A model generated the notes under the pieces. That model was given only the letters and a program-made list of their open reading frames with translations. It did not search any database and had not been told where the DNA came from. A program made the translations under genes and the position numbers. From Gemmata massiliana (GTDB lineage: Bacteria; Planctomycetota; Planctomycetia; Gemmatales; Gemmataceae), in contig HG799468.1 of assembly GCA_000531095.1 (NCBI GenBank), positions 134,036-181,348 on the forward strand: a stretch of 47,313 nucleotides of DNA, read 5' to 3'. The number at the start of each line of letters is the position of its first letter. The stretch's first letter is position 1. Positions 1 through 9,253 of this stretch are shown here, piece by piece.

Positions 1-37
1 GTTTTTGCCTTTTCTCTTTTTACTCTTGCCTTCTGCC

Positions 38-364
38 TTACTCGGCCGCTTCTAGCTCCGCGGTCATCGAGCCCTTGCAGCGCGGGATACGCGGATCGAT
101 ACCGTAAGCGTGGATCTGGTCGCGTTTCAGTTCGGCGCGCTCCAGGCTGGTGGTGCAGACGATCGCGCGCCCCTTTGTGTCTACGATCTTTGCGAGCTGG
201 TACCCCTTCTCGATCGGGTGGCCGAACAGGGCCTTCAGCATCTCGATCACGTACTCGTAGCTGTGGTCGTCATCGTTGAGTAACACGACGTGGTACGGAG
301 GTTGTCGCTTCGTGCGCTGATCGGTTTCGACTTCAGTGTCGGGGAGAGTAGCCGGTCCGGGCAT
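38..364 (-). CDS. clpS: ATP-dependent Clp protease adaptor ClpS
   Basis: ClpS binds the N-domain of ClpA/ClpC and hands N-degron substrates to the Clp protease in the cytoplasm. The 108-residue product has the usual family length. It shows the core 'YHVVLLNDDDHSYEYV' (residues ~24-39) with the Asn-Asp pair that lines the N-degron pocket, then the C-terminal 'LKRDQIHAYG' segment. One oddity: in the segment before 'GRAIV', where E. coli ClpS has a substrate-binding His (VHxxG), this protein reads 'IVDTKGR', i.e. Asp. The ATG at 362-364 is the only sensible start. The gene stands alone, with a 119-nt gap to the phosphatase gene upstream on the same strand. No terminator is obvious in the last 37 bases of the window edge. 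The family call is firm; the altered pocket residue rests on my alignment by eye. Confidence 0.93.
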   Translation of the reverse strand: MPGPATLPDTEVETDQRTKRQPPYHVVLLNDDDHSYEYVIEMLKALFGHPIEKGYQLAKIVDTKGRAIVCTTSLERAELKRDQIHAYGIDPRIPRCKGSMTAELEAAE

Positions 365-483
365 ATCTCGGTCTCCGGAGCCTGTGGAGTCTGCTCCTTA
401 TTGTGACCGATCCCGGCGCGGGGTCAACCCGTTACGAGTTCTAAAGGGTCCGAGTTCGAGGGCACCAGCCCCTTTTCAGAGAG

Positions 484-2247
484 TTATACCCGCACCTTCT
501 GAATCCCGGCGGCGGCGATGCGACTCGTGTTGGTGCTCGGGCCAGTGTTCGGTTCGAGGCGCCCGAACGTGACCACGGCGATGTCGTCGTTTTGGGCGCG
601 ACCGTTGGCGTGCTTGCGCACCGCGTTGACGAGGCGCTCACCCAGATACTTGGGGCGCTGCGCGGCGGCACTGAGGGCCGAGTCGTCGGGAACGAGGCAC
701 CGGTCCACGGCCTCGGGGCCGAACATCGCTCCGGCCGGATTCATGGCGTCGGTCACACCGTCGGTGTACACGGCCAGTGAATCCCCCACGTCCAACTGGA
801 CCGTAACTTGCCCGAACGGGTACCCGGGCTGCGCGCCGATGGGTGTGCCGGTGTCGTCAAGGGAGATCGCGTCGATCAGTTGGTCGGTGGCCGCGCGGTA
901 CAGCTTGGGGCTCATGTGCCCGGCGTTCACGATCGTGAGCGTGTGTTCGGTCGGGTCGAGTACGAGGACCGCGAGCGTCACGAACCGGTCGCCCATCGAG
1001 TTACTCATCTGGTCGTTGAGCAACCCGACGGCCTGTGCCAGATCGGGAACCGTGAGCAGGCAGAATCGCACTTCGGAACTGAGTTTGGCCACGAGCAGCG
1101 CCGCCGAAACACCCTTCCCGGCCACGTCGCCGAGCACGATGGCGATGCGCCCGTCGCGGAGCGGCACAAAATCGTAGTAGTCACCGCCGACCGTCTGAGC
1201 CGGCGAGTAGTGCGAGTAGAACTCGTAGCCCGCCACGTCGGGCAGCGTTTGGGGCAGGAACCCGAGCTGCACCTTGCGGGCGAGTTCGATCTCCTTCGCT
1301 TCCTTCTCGCGCTCGAGCATCTGGGCGAGCATCCGGGCCTTCTCGATCGAGATGCTCGCGAGGTTGGCGACGATGGTGAGCAGGTTCAGGTCATCGAGAC
1401 TGAACTTCTTGGTGCGGTCCTGAGTGTCCAGTTGAAGCGCCCCGATGGGGCGCCCGTCGGCGGTAGCCAACGGCACGCACATCACCGAGCGGATCTTAAA
1501 TTCAGCGATGCTCGCGGCCGGCCCGAGAGCAGCGTCGCTGCCCGCGTCCTCACTCAAATACGACTGCATCGAGTCGAGCGTCTTCTTCACGATCGTTTTG
1601 CTGAACCGCGTGTCTTCCATCCCGGCCCGGCGACTCTTGACCGCTTTGGGCAGTGCCCGGCCGTTCTCTTCGAGCATCAGAACGAAGCACCGGTCGGCCT
1701 GCTTGAAGACGCCGAACAGCGTGTCCGCGATCTGCGACAACAGGGCATCGAGTTCGTGCGTGCGGGACAGGTTCGTGCTGATTTCCAGGAGCGCCCGCAA
1801 CCGCTCCGACGGGGCCACTTCCAGGAAGCTCTGGGCCGCCCCCTTCGTGGCGGAACCCTCGATCGTGGTCTGTCCGGTTTCCTCATCTTCGTCAGCGGCC
1901 CGGCCCTTGGACAACCAGTCCGGGAGCGGTTGCGGACGAACCGCGCGTTCGTCGTGGAACCGGAACAGGAAGTCACAAATCTTGATCCGGTCGTCCGGCT
2001 TGAGCGCCTGTCGCGTTGTGACCTCTTTGCTGTTCACGAACGTGCGATTGCGGCTCTTGAGATCCTCGATGTAGAACTGGCCGTTGACCCGCAGAACCTG
2101 GGCATGTTTGCGGCTCACTGCGTGGTGCGGGATAACGATCTGACACTCTTTCTCGTCCCGCCCGATTACGAGCGCGTCCCCGCTCAAAGGGATGTTCTTG
2201 TTCGGCGCGGCCCCTTCGGGTGACTTCAACAAGATGAGTGACGGCAT
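484..2247 (-). CDS. FHA-GAF-SpoIIE (PP2C-type) protein phosphatase
   Basis: A 587-residue cytoplasmic signalling protein with three domains. The N-terminal FHA domain (~residues 5-105) has 'VIGRDEKECQIVIP', 'SRKHAQV' and 'SRNRTF', which read phosphothreonine peptides. A GAF domain follows (~160-315). A SpoIIE/RsbU-type PPM phosphatase domain (~340-545) has the metal-binding patterns 'GGDYYDF', 'GDVAGKG', 'YTDGVTDA' and 'NDDIAVV', all with Asp present. By family, such proteins dephosphorylate anti-anti-sigma factors or other phosphoproteins in response to a signal on GAF/FHA. I start at the ATG at 2245-2247 (MPSLILLKS...), because the in-frame extension to 2340 is Arg/Ser-rich and unlike any FHA N-terminus. 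No partner-switch kinase or STAS gene lies nearby, so the target is unknown. Confidence 0.9.
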   Translation of the reverse strand: MPSLILLKSPEGAAPNKNIPLSGDALVIGRDEKECQIVIPHHAVSRKHAQVLRVNGQFYIEDLKSRNRTFVNSKEVTTRQALKPDDRIKICDFLFRFHDERAVRPQPLPDWLSKGRAADEDEETGQTTIEGSATKGAAQSFLEVAPSERLRALLEISTNLSRTHELDALLSQIADTLFGVFKQADRCFVLMLEENGRALPKAVKSRRAGMEDTRFSKTIVKKTLDSMQSYLSEDAGSDAALGPAASIAEFKIRSVMCVPLATADGRPIGALQLDTQDRTKKFSLDDLNLLTIVANLASISIEKARMLAQMLEREKEAKEIELARKVQLGFLPQTLPDVAGYEFYSHYSPAQTVGGDYYDFVPLRDGRIAIVLGDVAGKGVSAALLVAKLSSEVRFCLLTVPDLAQAVGLLNDQMSNSMGDRFVTLAVLVLDPTEHTLTIVNAGHMSPKLYRAATDQLIDAISLDDTGTPIGAQPGYPFGQVTVQLDVGDSLAVYTDGVTDAMNPAGAMFGPEAVDRCLVPDDSALSAAAQRPKYLGERLVNAVRKHANGRAQNDDIAVVTFGRLEPNTGPSTNTSRIAAAGIQKVRV

Positions 2248-2441
2248 GGACGGCGCCCGCAATTTAGAAGAACGGCACGACGGTCTGAACGACGCAGGCA
2301 AATCACCCCGAATGGTACCGCTCCGGCCCAATTTCCGCAAGCAACCAAACCAAGCGTTCGCGCGCAGTTTCAGTTCAAGATAGAATACGCTTAACGGGTC
2401 CGGCGTCGGACAGGAAACGTGTATTTTGCGGGGGAAATGTC

Positions 2442-2714
2442 ATGGCCGGGAAGAAACCTCAGCGGCGGAAGAAATCCGCTCCCAAAGTCGCCGGGGTGGT
2501 CGGCGTCGGCTTGGACGGTGAAGACGGGCACACGCGGGTCACTCGCACCGAGGAAATGGTCGTGGTCGGCGGCTCCGCGGAAACGCACGAACGGATGCAA
2601 GAAACCGCGATCCGGTTCGGTGAGAACCTAGAAAAGTGTGGCAAAACGATCCACGAAGCGTCCGTTCGCGAGGTCGTCGACCTGCTCCGTGCTGCAATCG
2701 AAAAAACAGGTTGA
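2442..2714 (+). CDS. small conserved-looking hypothetical protein
   Basis: A 90-residue protein that I do not recognise. It opens with a very basic tail (MAGKKPQRRKKSAPK), followed by a Gly/Val-rich stretch 'VAGVVGVGLDGEDG' and then a predicted helix-rich part (~residues 45-88) ending 'VDLLRAAIEKTG'. There is no signal peptide or membrane segment. The ATG at 2442 is a good start: it matches the beginning of the compositionally normal reading frame. It is divergent from the phosphatase gene (195-nt gap) and is followed directly by a long inverted repeat at 2716. The basic N-terminus could bind nucleic acid, but that is speculation. Codon use (C/G at third positions) resembles its neighbours, which supports a real gene. 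Confidence 0.6.
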   Translation: MAGKKPQRRKKSAPKVAGVVGVGLDGEDGHTRVTRTEEMVVVGGSAETHERMQETAIRFGENLEKCGKTIHEASVREVVDLLRAAIEKTG

Positions 2715-2715
2715 T

Positions 2716-2878
2716 GCCAAGCAAAGTCGCCACGGATGAACACAGATAACACGGATTAAACCAGAACCAGAAAAACGTTAACGGAAGTCAGAATCAGCCT
2801 TGGTCCAGCTGCGAATCTGGCTGACTATTCTTGTTTGATCCGTGTTATCTGTGTTCATCCGTGGCGACTTTGCCTGGC
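2716..2878. repeat. long inverted repeat, 'CGGATGAAC' family copy 1
   Basis: Arms at 2716-2756 and 2838-2878 are 41 bases each and complementary with a single mismatch, around an 81-nt centre. The core of the arm reads CGGATGAACACAGATAACAC. Related arms occur at 28470-28680 and 35022-35110. The element lies between the 90-residue gene and the ECF sigma gene and has no coding potential of its own. Confidence 0.9.
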
Positions 2879-2977
2879 CGTTTGCCTTCGACCACAAATG
2901 TCGCTGCGTGAGCCGCGAACACCATTTCTGAAACCCCTTATTGCGTTCGCGGGTACATCAGAGTTAGAGGGCAGGTC

Positions 2978-3534
2978 GTGTCCGCCGACGCCGCGCTCGT
3001 GAAACGGTGCCTGACCGGTTGCCCGGCGTCCGCGCGCGAACTGGTCGAGCGGTTTCAATCCGACGTTCTCGCCGTGTGTCGGCGCCTGCTCACGAGCGAG
3101 CACGACGCCGAAGACGTTGCACAGGAAGTGTTTATCCGCGTGTTCCGGAGCATGAACCGGTGGGACGGTGAGCGCCCACTGCGCCCGTGGATTTTGGGTA
3201 TCGCGGTGAACCGGTGCCGAACCTGGATCGGTAAACGCGCCCGCACCCCGAGCCTCGCGGACTACCTCGACGACGCACCCGACCGCAAACCCACAGACGA
3301 TTCCGCGGAACTGGCCGGTGAACTTCGCACCGCAGTGGACGGTTGCGGCACGAGTACCGTGAGGTGTTTGTGCTGTTCCACGAACACGGTCAACCGTATG
3401 AGGAGATCGCGGAAGCGGTGGGGCGCCCGGTTGGAACGGTGAAGACGTGGTTGCACCGGGCGCGCCTCGAAATCCTGGATCGCCTGCGGAGCCGCGGACT
3501 CGTACCCGAAGAAGAAGTACCCAAAACACCCTGA
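2978..3534 (+). CDS. ECF RNA polymerase sigma factor (frameshifted)
   Basis: An extracytoplasmic-function sigma-70 factor. Region 2 is clear in the first frame ('AEDVAQEVFIRVFRSMNRWD', ~residues 46-65). Region 4 is clear in another frame from ~3343 ('EYREVFVLFHEHG', 'PYEEIAEAVGRPVGTVKTWL'). The reading must shift by one base at about 3341-3345 to join them, giving an expected protein of ~185 residues, normal for the family. Restoring one T (GGTTGCGG to GGTTTGCGG) yields 'VDGLRHEYREV', as expected. The start is the GTG at 2978, after a purine-rich GAGGG. The downstream anti-sigma gene begins 19 nt after the stop, the usual pairing. I think the gene is functional and the missing base is a sequencing error or a very recent mutation; a programmed shift is less likely because no slippery heptamer is seen. 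Confidence 0.85.
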
Positions 3535-3553
3535 AGCCCGGGGTGAACGAACA

Positions 3554-4321
3554 ATGCGAAAGCCCGACGATTTCATTGACGCCGAACCTAACGCGCTTGA
3601 ATGCCGCGCTGCGGTTAACAGCATCCAGCGCGCACTCGACGGCGATGTTTCGCCCGACGCGCTCGATACGGACCCGCACTTCAGCGTGTGCGCTACGTGC
3701 CGCGAGCGCCTTCGTGCGGCTCGGGTCGTGCTCGCGGTTCTCGCCGCGCCGAGTGAACCGGTGACAGAGTCCGTGGGATTCACGGATCGCGTACTCCACG
3801 CGGTACACGAAGACCGGCACACACAGACGCGCCAACGGATTTACAAGGTGGCCGCGTGCGCCGCACTTGCCGCGGCAGTTCTCCTGGCGGTATTCGCCCT
3901 CACGAACCCGGCTCAAAAGTCCGAACACCCGCCGGGTATGTGGCTGCCGGACGAAACGGCCAAGCGACCGGAACTCGCTCCGGAACCACGAGCGAAGGTG
4001 TCCGTCCCGAGCCAGCCCCCGGTCCACATCGGAACCGAAGTTGCGAAGGCTGGTCAGGTGCTGCGCGACGCCCCGAAGCCGATTACCGAATCCGTCGCGA
4101 TCGCGCCGAAGTTGATCGACGTGTTGGCGACTCCGTTCACGAAGCCAACACCGGCGGCACCAATGGGTATGGAAGAAGTACTGGAACCGGCACGCAGGTC
4201 GATTTCGGAATTGCCCGAGGCCGCCCGTTTGAGTCTCGAACCGGTAACTGAGACCGCACAAAAAGCGTTCAGTCGCCTATTGCGTGACGTGGCCGCTGTG
4301 AATCCCAAACCAAACTCCTGA
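3554..4321 (+). CDS. anti-sigma factor with zinc-finger (ZAS-like) motif and one membrane helix
   Basis: A 255-residue protein predicted to hold the upstream ECF sigma factor inactive at the membrane. Seen directly: a His-x3-Cys-x2-Cys motif (H42, C46, C49 in 'PHFSVCATC'), typical of ZAS anti-sigma domains; a single hydrophobic helix (~99-116, 'AACAALAAAVLLAVFAL'); and a long Pro/Glu-rich outer part rich in 'EPV' and 'TKP'. It follows the sigma gene by 19 nt and is surely co-transcribed. The outer region has no recognisable sensor domain. By family, release of the sigma factor would need proteolysis or a conformational change; which stress it senses cannot be read here. Confidence 0.8.
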   Translation: MRKPDDFIDAEPNALECRAAVNSIQRALDGDVSPDALDTDPHFSVCATCRERLRAARVVLAVLAAPSEPVTESVGFTDRVLHAVHEDRHTQTRQRIYKVAACAALAAAVLLAVFALTNPAQKSEHPPGMWLPDETAKRPELAPEPRAKVSVPSQPPVHIGTEVAKAGQVLRDAPKPITESVAIAPKLIDVLATPFTKPTPAAPMGMEEVLEPARRSISELPEAARLSLEPVTETAQKAFSRLLRDVAAVNPKPNS

Positions 4322-4381
4322 GTTGTCGCTGAGACAGGCACACGACGTGTGCCTTCTATCCACTCAACCGAGCGCCTTCCT

Positions 4382-6100
4382 ATGCTCGTTCGCTCCGTAC
4401 TCGTTCTCGCGGCCCTTCTCGGTTTCATCAACTCGCTGGCTCTTGCTGCACCCGTACCGCCCGCACGCGACGAGGCTATACGGCTCGCTCCTCCCGATGC
4501 CGCGATCGTATTCGTTGTGCAGAACCTCCGCGACCACATGAAGGCACTTAGTGAGTCGCCGTTCGCCGCTTGGTTCCCGACATCCGCACACGGGAAGCAC
4601 GTTCTGAACTCGGACGACTTCAAGAAATTCACCGACGGCGCGACACCAGTTCTCGGCGCGCTGGGGATCACCCCCACAGAGGTGCTCCACGACATCATCG
4701 GCGACGTGGTCGTGTTCGCGTATGTTCCCGCACCAGCCGGTAATCCGAAGGACGAGCGGTCGGTGATTCTCATTCGCCCGCGGCGCCCCGATGCGCTCGC
4801 GAAGGTGCTCGATGCGCTCAACGACATTCAAATGAAGTCGAAGGAACTGAAATCGCTAATCGAGCGCAAATACTCGGGAGAAGTGTACTTCGAGCGACAG
4901 AAACCCAACGGCCCATCCGACTTCTATTGCTTCCGAGATGGTGTGTTCGCGTTCTCGCAATCCGAGGCCGACATCAAGGCAATCATTGAGCGCGATAAGA
5001 GCCCAAAGGATAAGCCGCCCGTTCTCGTGGAACGCCTAACGAAACTCGGCGTGGCGGATGCCGCAGTCGTGTTACTCGTGAATCCACGAGCGTTCGACTC
5101 GGAACTCGTAGAGAAAGCCAAGAACGCCAATCCCGACGAGAAAGGGTTTCTCACAAAGTTCGCGGAAGTGTGGAGCGCGACCGACGCTGCGGCGCTGTAC
5201 CTGTCCGTCGAGAAAGACGTCGAACTCGGCGTGTCGTTACACTATTCGCCCGAGAAACTCCCCGCCGCGTTGAAACCGTGGATCGTGGGTGAACGCACGC
5301 AGTCCGCGTTGTGGAGCAGTGTTCCCGACAACGCGATTCTCGCGCTCGCGGGACGCGCCAAGGCAAACGACATCATTGATGTGCTAGCGATGCTCGCACC
5401 CACGAACGGTAAGCCCGGTGTGCGCGAAACGCTGGAACAAACGCTCGGCCCCGTCGTCGGGAAAGACAAACTTCCTCTCGTTCTCGACGCACTTGGACCG
5501 GATGCCGTGATATGGGCCGCGCCGCCCGCGAAGGGCGCTGCGGTCCCGGTAGTTCTCGCGGCTGTAAAAGTGCAAGCGGACAGCCTCAAAGGAGCGGGGG
5601 CATCAAAGGCACTGGTGCAAGCTCTGGAGTACGGCTTCCAAGTGGGCCGCATCGCGTACAACGCGAGTCACAAGGACCAAATCGAACTGAAAGAAGAAAA
5701 AGACGGCGACGCGGTCATCAAGTTGCTCGCCAGTGACGGGTTCCCGGTGGGCGTTCGTCCGTGTTTCGCGCTGAAAGCCGGCTACTTACTGGTCTCATCG
5801 TCACCGGACGCCATCAAGTCGTTCCAATCACCCCCGGGCGCCGCCAAAACCGGCGGTGATGTCACCCTCGCGCGATTCAACGCGATCTCAGCACGTGATT
5901 ACCTGACCGCGCACGCTCCGCAACTCGCGAAACTCTTGGCCGAAGCCGGCGCGGGTGAAGAGAAGACATTGACGGCGCAATTCGGGATGCTGGCCTCAGT
6001 ATTGGAGCCACTCGACAAAGTGGAACTACTCACTCGCGGCAACGCAACCGGAATGAAAGTGATGCTCCGGGTGAAAACCGTGAAACCGCTGAAGAAGTGA
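4382..6100 (+). CDS. secreted protein of unknown function
   Basis: A 572-residue product with a clear signal peptide ('MLVRSVLVLAALLGFINSLA' then LAAPVPP), so it is exported to the periplasm or surface. The mature part has no transmembrane helix and alternates strands and helices. Repeated phrases of the type 'DAAIVFVVQNLRDH', 'DAAVVLLVNPRAF' and 'LARFNAISARDYL' suggest two or three diverged copies of one module. It resembles the large secreted proteins of unknown function (DUF3352-like) common in planctomycetes, but I am not certain. I use the ATG at 4382; a GTG at 4349 would put 11 residues in front of the signal peptide. It lies 60 nt after the anti-sigma gene and could belong to that sigma factor's regulon. 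Confidence 0.72.
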   Translation: MLVRSVLVLAALLGFINSLALAAPVPPARDEAIRLAPPDAAIVFVVQNLRDHMKALSESPFAAWFPTSAHGKHVLNSDDFKKFTDGATPVLGALGITPTEVLHDIIGDVVVFAYVPAPAGNPKDERSVILIRPRRPDALAKVLDALNDIQMKSKELKSLIERKYSGEVYFERQKPNGPSDFYCFRDGVFAFSQSEADIKAIIERDKSPKDKPPVLVERLTKLGVADAAVVLLVNPRAFDSELVEKAKNANPDEKGFLTKFAEVWSATDAAALYLSVEKDVELGVSLHYSPEKLPAALKPWIVGERTQSALWSSVPDNAILALAGRAKANDIIDVLAMLAPTNGKPGVRETLEQTLGPVVGKDKLPLVLDALGPDAVIWAAPPAKGAAVPVVLAAVKVQADSLKGAGASKALVQALEYGFQVGRIAYNASHKDQIELKEEKDGDAVIKLLASDGFPVGVRPCFALKAGYLLVSSSPDAIKSFQSPPGAAKTGGDVTLARFNAISARDYLTAHAPQLAKLLAEAGAGEEKTLTAQFGMLASVLEPLDKVELLTRGNATGMKVMLRVKTVKPLKK

Positions 6101-6106
6101 GAACGT

Positions 6107-6141
6107 GGTCATTGCCAGAACGTTTTATCCCGGCAACGACC
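6107..6141. terminator. hairpin between convergent genes
   Basis: A 10-bp stem (GGTCATTGCC at 6107-6116 with GGCAACGACC at 6132-6141, one G-T type pair) closes a 15-nt loop in the 57-nt gap between two convergent genes. A short T tract (CTTT) follows on the + strand. It could end both transcripts; the weak T run lowers confidence. Confidence 0.5.
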
Positions 6142-6157
6142 TTTGACGGCCGCTCGC

Positions 6158-7552
6158 TCAGTACCGCGTTTCCAACCCGATAATCAACCCCTGGGTCCAG
6201 AAGTCCGAGCGGTTCACAATCCGCGCCGGGCGGTCCGACACGCCCGCGGCGCCGACGCCGTTCAGGATCGGGATCTGCCACGGATTCAGAGTGCGGTCGA
6301 TCTGGTCACCGGGCCGAACCGCGTCGCTCAGGTAGATGAACGTGTAGCCAAGGTACACCCGACCCGAGTCGCCGAGGCGGAAGCCGAATTTGATCGTCCC
6401 TTCGGGCACGACAGCGAATACACCATTGGCAGTGCGTCCCGCGCTCGACGGCTGCACGTAAATGCCGCTCCCGCCGATCCCCTGTGTCGCCAGCCCACCG
6501 AGCACCGGCGTCTGAAACACCGTCATGCCCTCGTTCTTCACCACCTCGTAGTTCTGACCGAACGCAACCTTCGCCGTCATCTCGCAAAATACGTTGCCAC
6601 GGCGCGCATCCGCGTGCAGTCCGAGTTGCCCGCCGTGGAACCGATTGTGAGCGTCGAACTGATCCGCGGTTCGAGCGATCCCGGGCATGTCCGCAAACCG
6701 GAGTTGCGTTTGCTCCAGACGCAACCCCTCGTGAACCTGAAAGTACCGCCAGCCCGCGAGCGCGTTGATTTTCAGAGACTTATCGTCAACTAAGTTCGCG
6801 ACGGTGTTCACTTCCCACCCCTGCACCCGAGTCGAAGCAGACACCGTGAACAGCGAGCTGTTTACCCCCGGTTGCGCGAGTGTCAGATACTCGTTCGCGC
6901 CGGTGATGGCGTTCGTGTACGGTAGCCCGAAACTGCGTACAGGACCGTTCAGGTCCGTCACGCGCTCACGGAACGTGCGCGTACCGAGGAACATGTACGT
7001 GATCTCGTAACCGAGCGTCTCGGACGAGTTCAGCGAAGACCCGATCGTGAAGCGCCCGCCGGCGCTCGGGTCCGAACCGATTGCGCGTCCCCCAACCAAC
7101 TGCGCGGTGCCCGGGTCGCCGAATACGGGAGGCAAACCGGTTCGGGTTCCGGATACGAGGGGCGGCACCGGTTGGCGCATCGGCCACCAGTACAGCAACT
7201 CGTAACTGCTCCAGTTCGGTCCGAGTGGACCGTGGGGGCGGTCCGGCGAACCGATCTTCACTTCGACAACCGGCTTCGATTCCGGCACCTGTTTGGCGTC
7301 CGGAGGTGGCGGCGGTTCTAGTTTGGGTTCGGGTTTGGCCGTGGACGGCGCCCGATCAGCGGGCACGGGGCCGACCGGTGTAAGTGGCTGCGACACTTCT
7401 TTACCGGGTTGTAGAAACGGCGGTTCGGCCCCGACCGGTACCACCTGACCCGGAGGAAGCGGAGCGGGCGCGGGCGGAGAGGCCGGCACCGGTTGCGCAA
7501 CTGCCGCGACCGATGGAAATGCGAAGGCGATCACGGCAAGAACCGTGCGCAT
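6158..7552 (-). CDS. BBP7-type outer-membrane beta-barrel protein
   Basis: A 464-residue exported protein. It has a signal peptide ([20 protein letters not shown]), a Pro/Ala-rich linker to ~residue 100, and then the hallmark 'SSYELLYWW...PVPPLVSG' that opens the planctomycete BBP7 barrel family. Many alternating aromatic and polar strands follow, and the protein ends '[10 protein letters not shown]' with a terminal aromatic residue, as in outer-membrane barrels. I start at the CAT at 7550-7552, because upstream in-frame residues precede the signal peptide. It is divergent from hemB (128-nt shared promoter space) and convergent with the secreted-protein gene. Its role is probably structural or porin-like in the outer membrane; no substrate can be inferred. 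Confidence 0.82.
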   Translation of the reverse strand: MRTVLAVIAFAFPSVAAVAQPVPASPPAPAPLPPGQVVPVGAEPPFLQPGKEVSQPLTPVGPVPADRAPSTAKPEPKLEPPPPPDAKQVPESKPVVEVKIGSPDRPHGPLGPNWSSYELLYWWPMRQPVPPLVSGTRTGLPPVFGDPGTAQLVGGRAIGSDPSAGGRFTIGSSLNSSETLGYEITYMFLGTRTFRERVTDLNGPVRSFGLPYTNAITGANEYLTLAQPGVNSSLFTVSASTRVQGWEVNTVANLVDDKSLKINALAGWRYFQVHEGLRLEQTQLRFADMPGIARTADQFDAHNRFHGGQLGLHADARRGNVFCEMTAKVAFGQNYEVVKNEGMTVFQTPVLGGLATQGIGGSGIYVQPSSAGRTANGVFAVVPEGTIKFGFRLGDSGRVYLGYTFIYLSDAVRPGDQIDRTLNPWQIPILNGVGAAGVSDRPARIVNRSDFWTQGLIIGLETRY

Positions 7553-7680
7553 GCGCGAACTCCCTGCAAGGAATCTCGTCTCCACGGGGTATGCCGAAGT
7601 GCGAAGGACGTGTCCAGACGAACCCACCGAGCGGTAAGATGGGCCAAACGCGCCCGCTTCCCTCCACGCTCACGGCACCG

Positions 7681-8703
7681 ATGAACCACCCAATTTGCGG
7701 CAACACATCTCCGGCCCCAACTTTCCCCGTCTCGCGCCCGCGCCGGTTGCGCTATAACCCGCTCGTGCGGGAACTCGTGCGCGAAACCGAGCTCTCCCCA
7801 CGCGACCTGATCCTGCCACTGTTCGTGCGCCCTGGCAAAGGTGTGCGTCAAGAAATCAGCTCGATGCCGGGCAACTTCCAACTGAGCACCGATACGCTCG
7901 TGGATGAAGTCGGCGCCGCACGCGATGTGGGCATCAAATCGTTCATCCTGTTCGGCATCCCCGAATACAAGGACGCGACCGGGTCCAGTGCCCTCAAAGA
8001 CGAAGGCATCGTGCAACAGGCTCTAAGTGCGCTTCGCAAAGCCTACGGCACCGACGTGCTCCTCATGACGGACGAGTGTTTCTGCGAATACACCGACCAC
8101 GGGCACTGCGGCATTCTGTGCGACCGCGGCGGCATCCTCGACGTGGACAACGACGCGACACTCCCCATTCTGGCGGAACAGTGCGTGAGTCACGCGAAGG
8201 CCGGCGCGGACGTAATCGCCCCCAGCGGCATGATGGACGGCATGGTGCGCGCGATCCGCACGGGGTTGGACAATGCCGGGTTCACGGACGTCCCGATCCT
8301 GAGCTACGCGGCAAAATACGCGAGCGGGTTCTACGGCCCGTTCCGTGAAGCGGCCGAAAGCCCGCCATCGTTCGGCGACCGCAACACGTACCAGATGGAC
8401 CCGGGCAACACGGACGAGGCGATGAAGGAGGTCGCCATCGACCTGGCCGAAGGCGCTGACATGATTATGGTGAAGCCCGCGCTGTCGTACCTGGACATCA
8501 TCCGGCGCGTGAAGGAGCAGTTCCGCGTGCCGGTGGCGGCGTACAACGTGAGCGGCGAGTTCGCGATGGTGAAAGCGGCCGCGGCAAAGGGCTGGATCGA
8601 CGAGCGCCGGGTCACATTAGAGATCCTCACGAGCATCCGCAGAGCTGGGTCCGACATGATCCTCACCTACCACGCACGCGACGTCGCGAAGTGGCTGAAG
8701 TAG
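7681..8703 (+). CDS. hemB: delta-aminolevulinic acid dehydratase (porphobilinogen synthase)
   Basis: HemB condenses two 5-aminolevulinate molecules to porphobilinogen, the second common step of heme and tetrapyrrole synthesis, in the cytoplasm. The 340-residue product has the normal length. It shows the Zn-binding cluster '[17 protein letters not shown]', the first active-site Lys in '[17 protein letters not shown]', and the Schiff-base Lys in '[16 protein letters not shown]'. I choose the ATG at 7681, which gives '[25 protein letters not shown]'. Upstream in-frame starts (to 7384) would run antisense through the BBP7 gene and add a low-complexity extension. It is monocistronic as far as can be seen: the next genes are on the other strand. 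Confidence 0.95.
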   Translation: MNHPICGNTSPAPTFPVSRPRRLRYNPLVRELVRETELSPRDLILPLFVRPGKGVRQEISSMPGNFQLSTDTLVDEVGAARDVGIKSFILFGIPEYKDATGSSALKDEGIVQQALSALRKAYGTDVLLMTDECFCEYTDHGHCGILCDRGGILDVDNDATLPILAEQCVSHAKAGADVIAPSGMMDGMVRAIRTGLDNAGFTDVPILSYAAKYASGFYGPFREAAESPPSFGDRNTYQMDPGNTDEAMKEVAIDLAEGADMIMVKPALSYLDIIRRVKEQFRVPVAAYNVSGEFAMVKAAAAKGWIDERRVTLEILTSIRRAGSDMILTYHARDVAKWLK

Positions 8704-8758
8704 GGGGAATCATGCCGGGATGCCTTCTCCGAGTTCGGCCCTGATGCATTCGGGACCA

Positions 8759-9253
8759 TCACACAGGGGAAGTACCTCCGGTTTCTTGGGGCGTTTCCTG
8801 ACGCGCGTCAGGATCGGGACCAGTAGGCATTGTGGTGCCGGGGGTCACATTAGCCCCTCCCCCGAACAACGTAGCACCGAGCTTTCGCCGCGCCCGTTTC
8901 CACTGTTTCTCGACGTCCTCGTTCGACATTCCAAGTTCTTCCGAGATATCCGCATAAGGAGCGCCGACTATTCGCATACGCGCAACCTGTATCTCGTCGT
9001 CCGTGAGTTGCGCGAACGCGGTCTGCAGTTCCGTGAGCGCCGCGGTGCGATCAAATAGAGGTTGTTTCGGCAGAAACGTGTTGGGGTAAAGTTCTACGAT
9101 CTCCGGTGGTGCCCCACCCGCCCGCATTTCAACAGGAAGTGGGAGCGGAAGCCCGGCCTTATCACTGTCACTGACGAGTTCGATGATGTCCGCCGATTCA
9201 GTTGGCAATTTGGCTCCCGGAAGCGGAGTTACCCAGCGATTGCGACGGTTCAT
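8759..9253 (-). CDS. sigma-70 region-4-like helix-turn-helix protein
   Basis: A 164-residue protein. Its middle third ('LTDDEIQVARMRIVGAPYAD', then 'ISEELGMSNEDVEKQWKRAR', ~residues 84-127) has the pattern of sigma-70 region 4 (RpoE-type HTH). There is no region 2, so it is not a complete sigma factor. The N-terminal ~80 residues and the Pro/Thr-rich C-terminal tail (after 'GGGANVTPGTT') look disordered. Its ATG overlaps the stop of the upstream gene by four bases (ATGA at 9250-9253), so the two are translationally coupled. It may be a DNA-binding partner or a degenerate sigma/anti-sigma element. The HTH identification is by eye; the function is open. Confidence 0.65.
   Translation of the reverse strand: MNRRNRWVTPLPGAKLPTESADIIELVSDSDKAGLPLPLPVEMRAGGAPPEIVELYPNTFLPKQPLFDRTAALTELQTAFAQLTDDEIQVARMRIVGAPYADISEELGMSNEDVEKQWKRARRKLGATLFGGGANVTPGTTMPTGPDPDARQETPQETGGTSPV

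Noticed and set aside
808..2223. 471-residue open frame on the + strand opposite the phosphatase gene
   Set aside because: It mirrors the GC-rich third positions of the real minus-strand gene, has no start signal, and its Arg/Val/His-rich composition fits no family. The FHA, GAF and PP2C motifs on the minus strand are unmistakable.
3335..3350. programmed -1 frameshift producing the sigma factor
   Set aside because: No slippery heptamer or downstream pseudoknot is evident, and a single missing T is the simpler explanation.
2855..4261. 468-residue minus-strand open frame
   Set aside because: It is antisense to the sigma and anti-sigma genes, which show clear region 2, region 4 and zinc-finger motifs. 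The antisense product is Arg/Gly-rich and has no recognisable domain.
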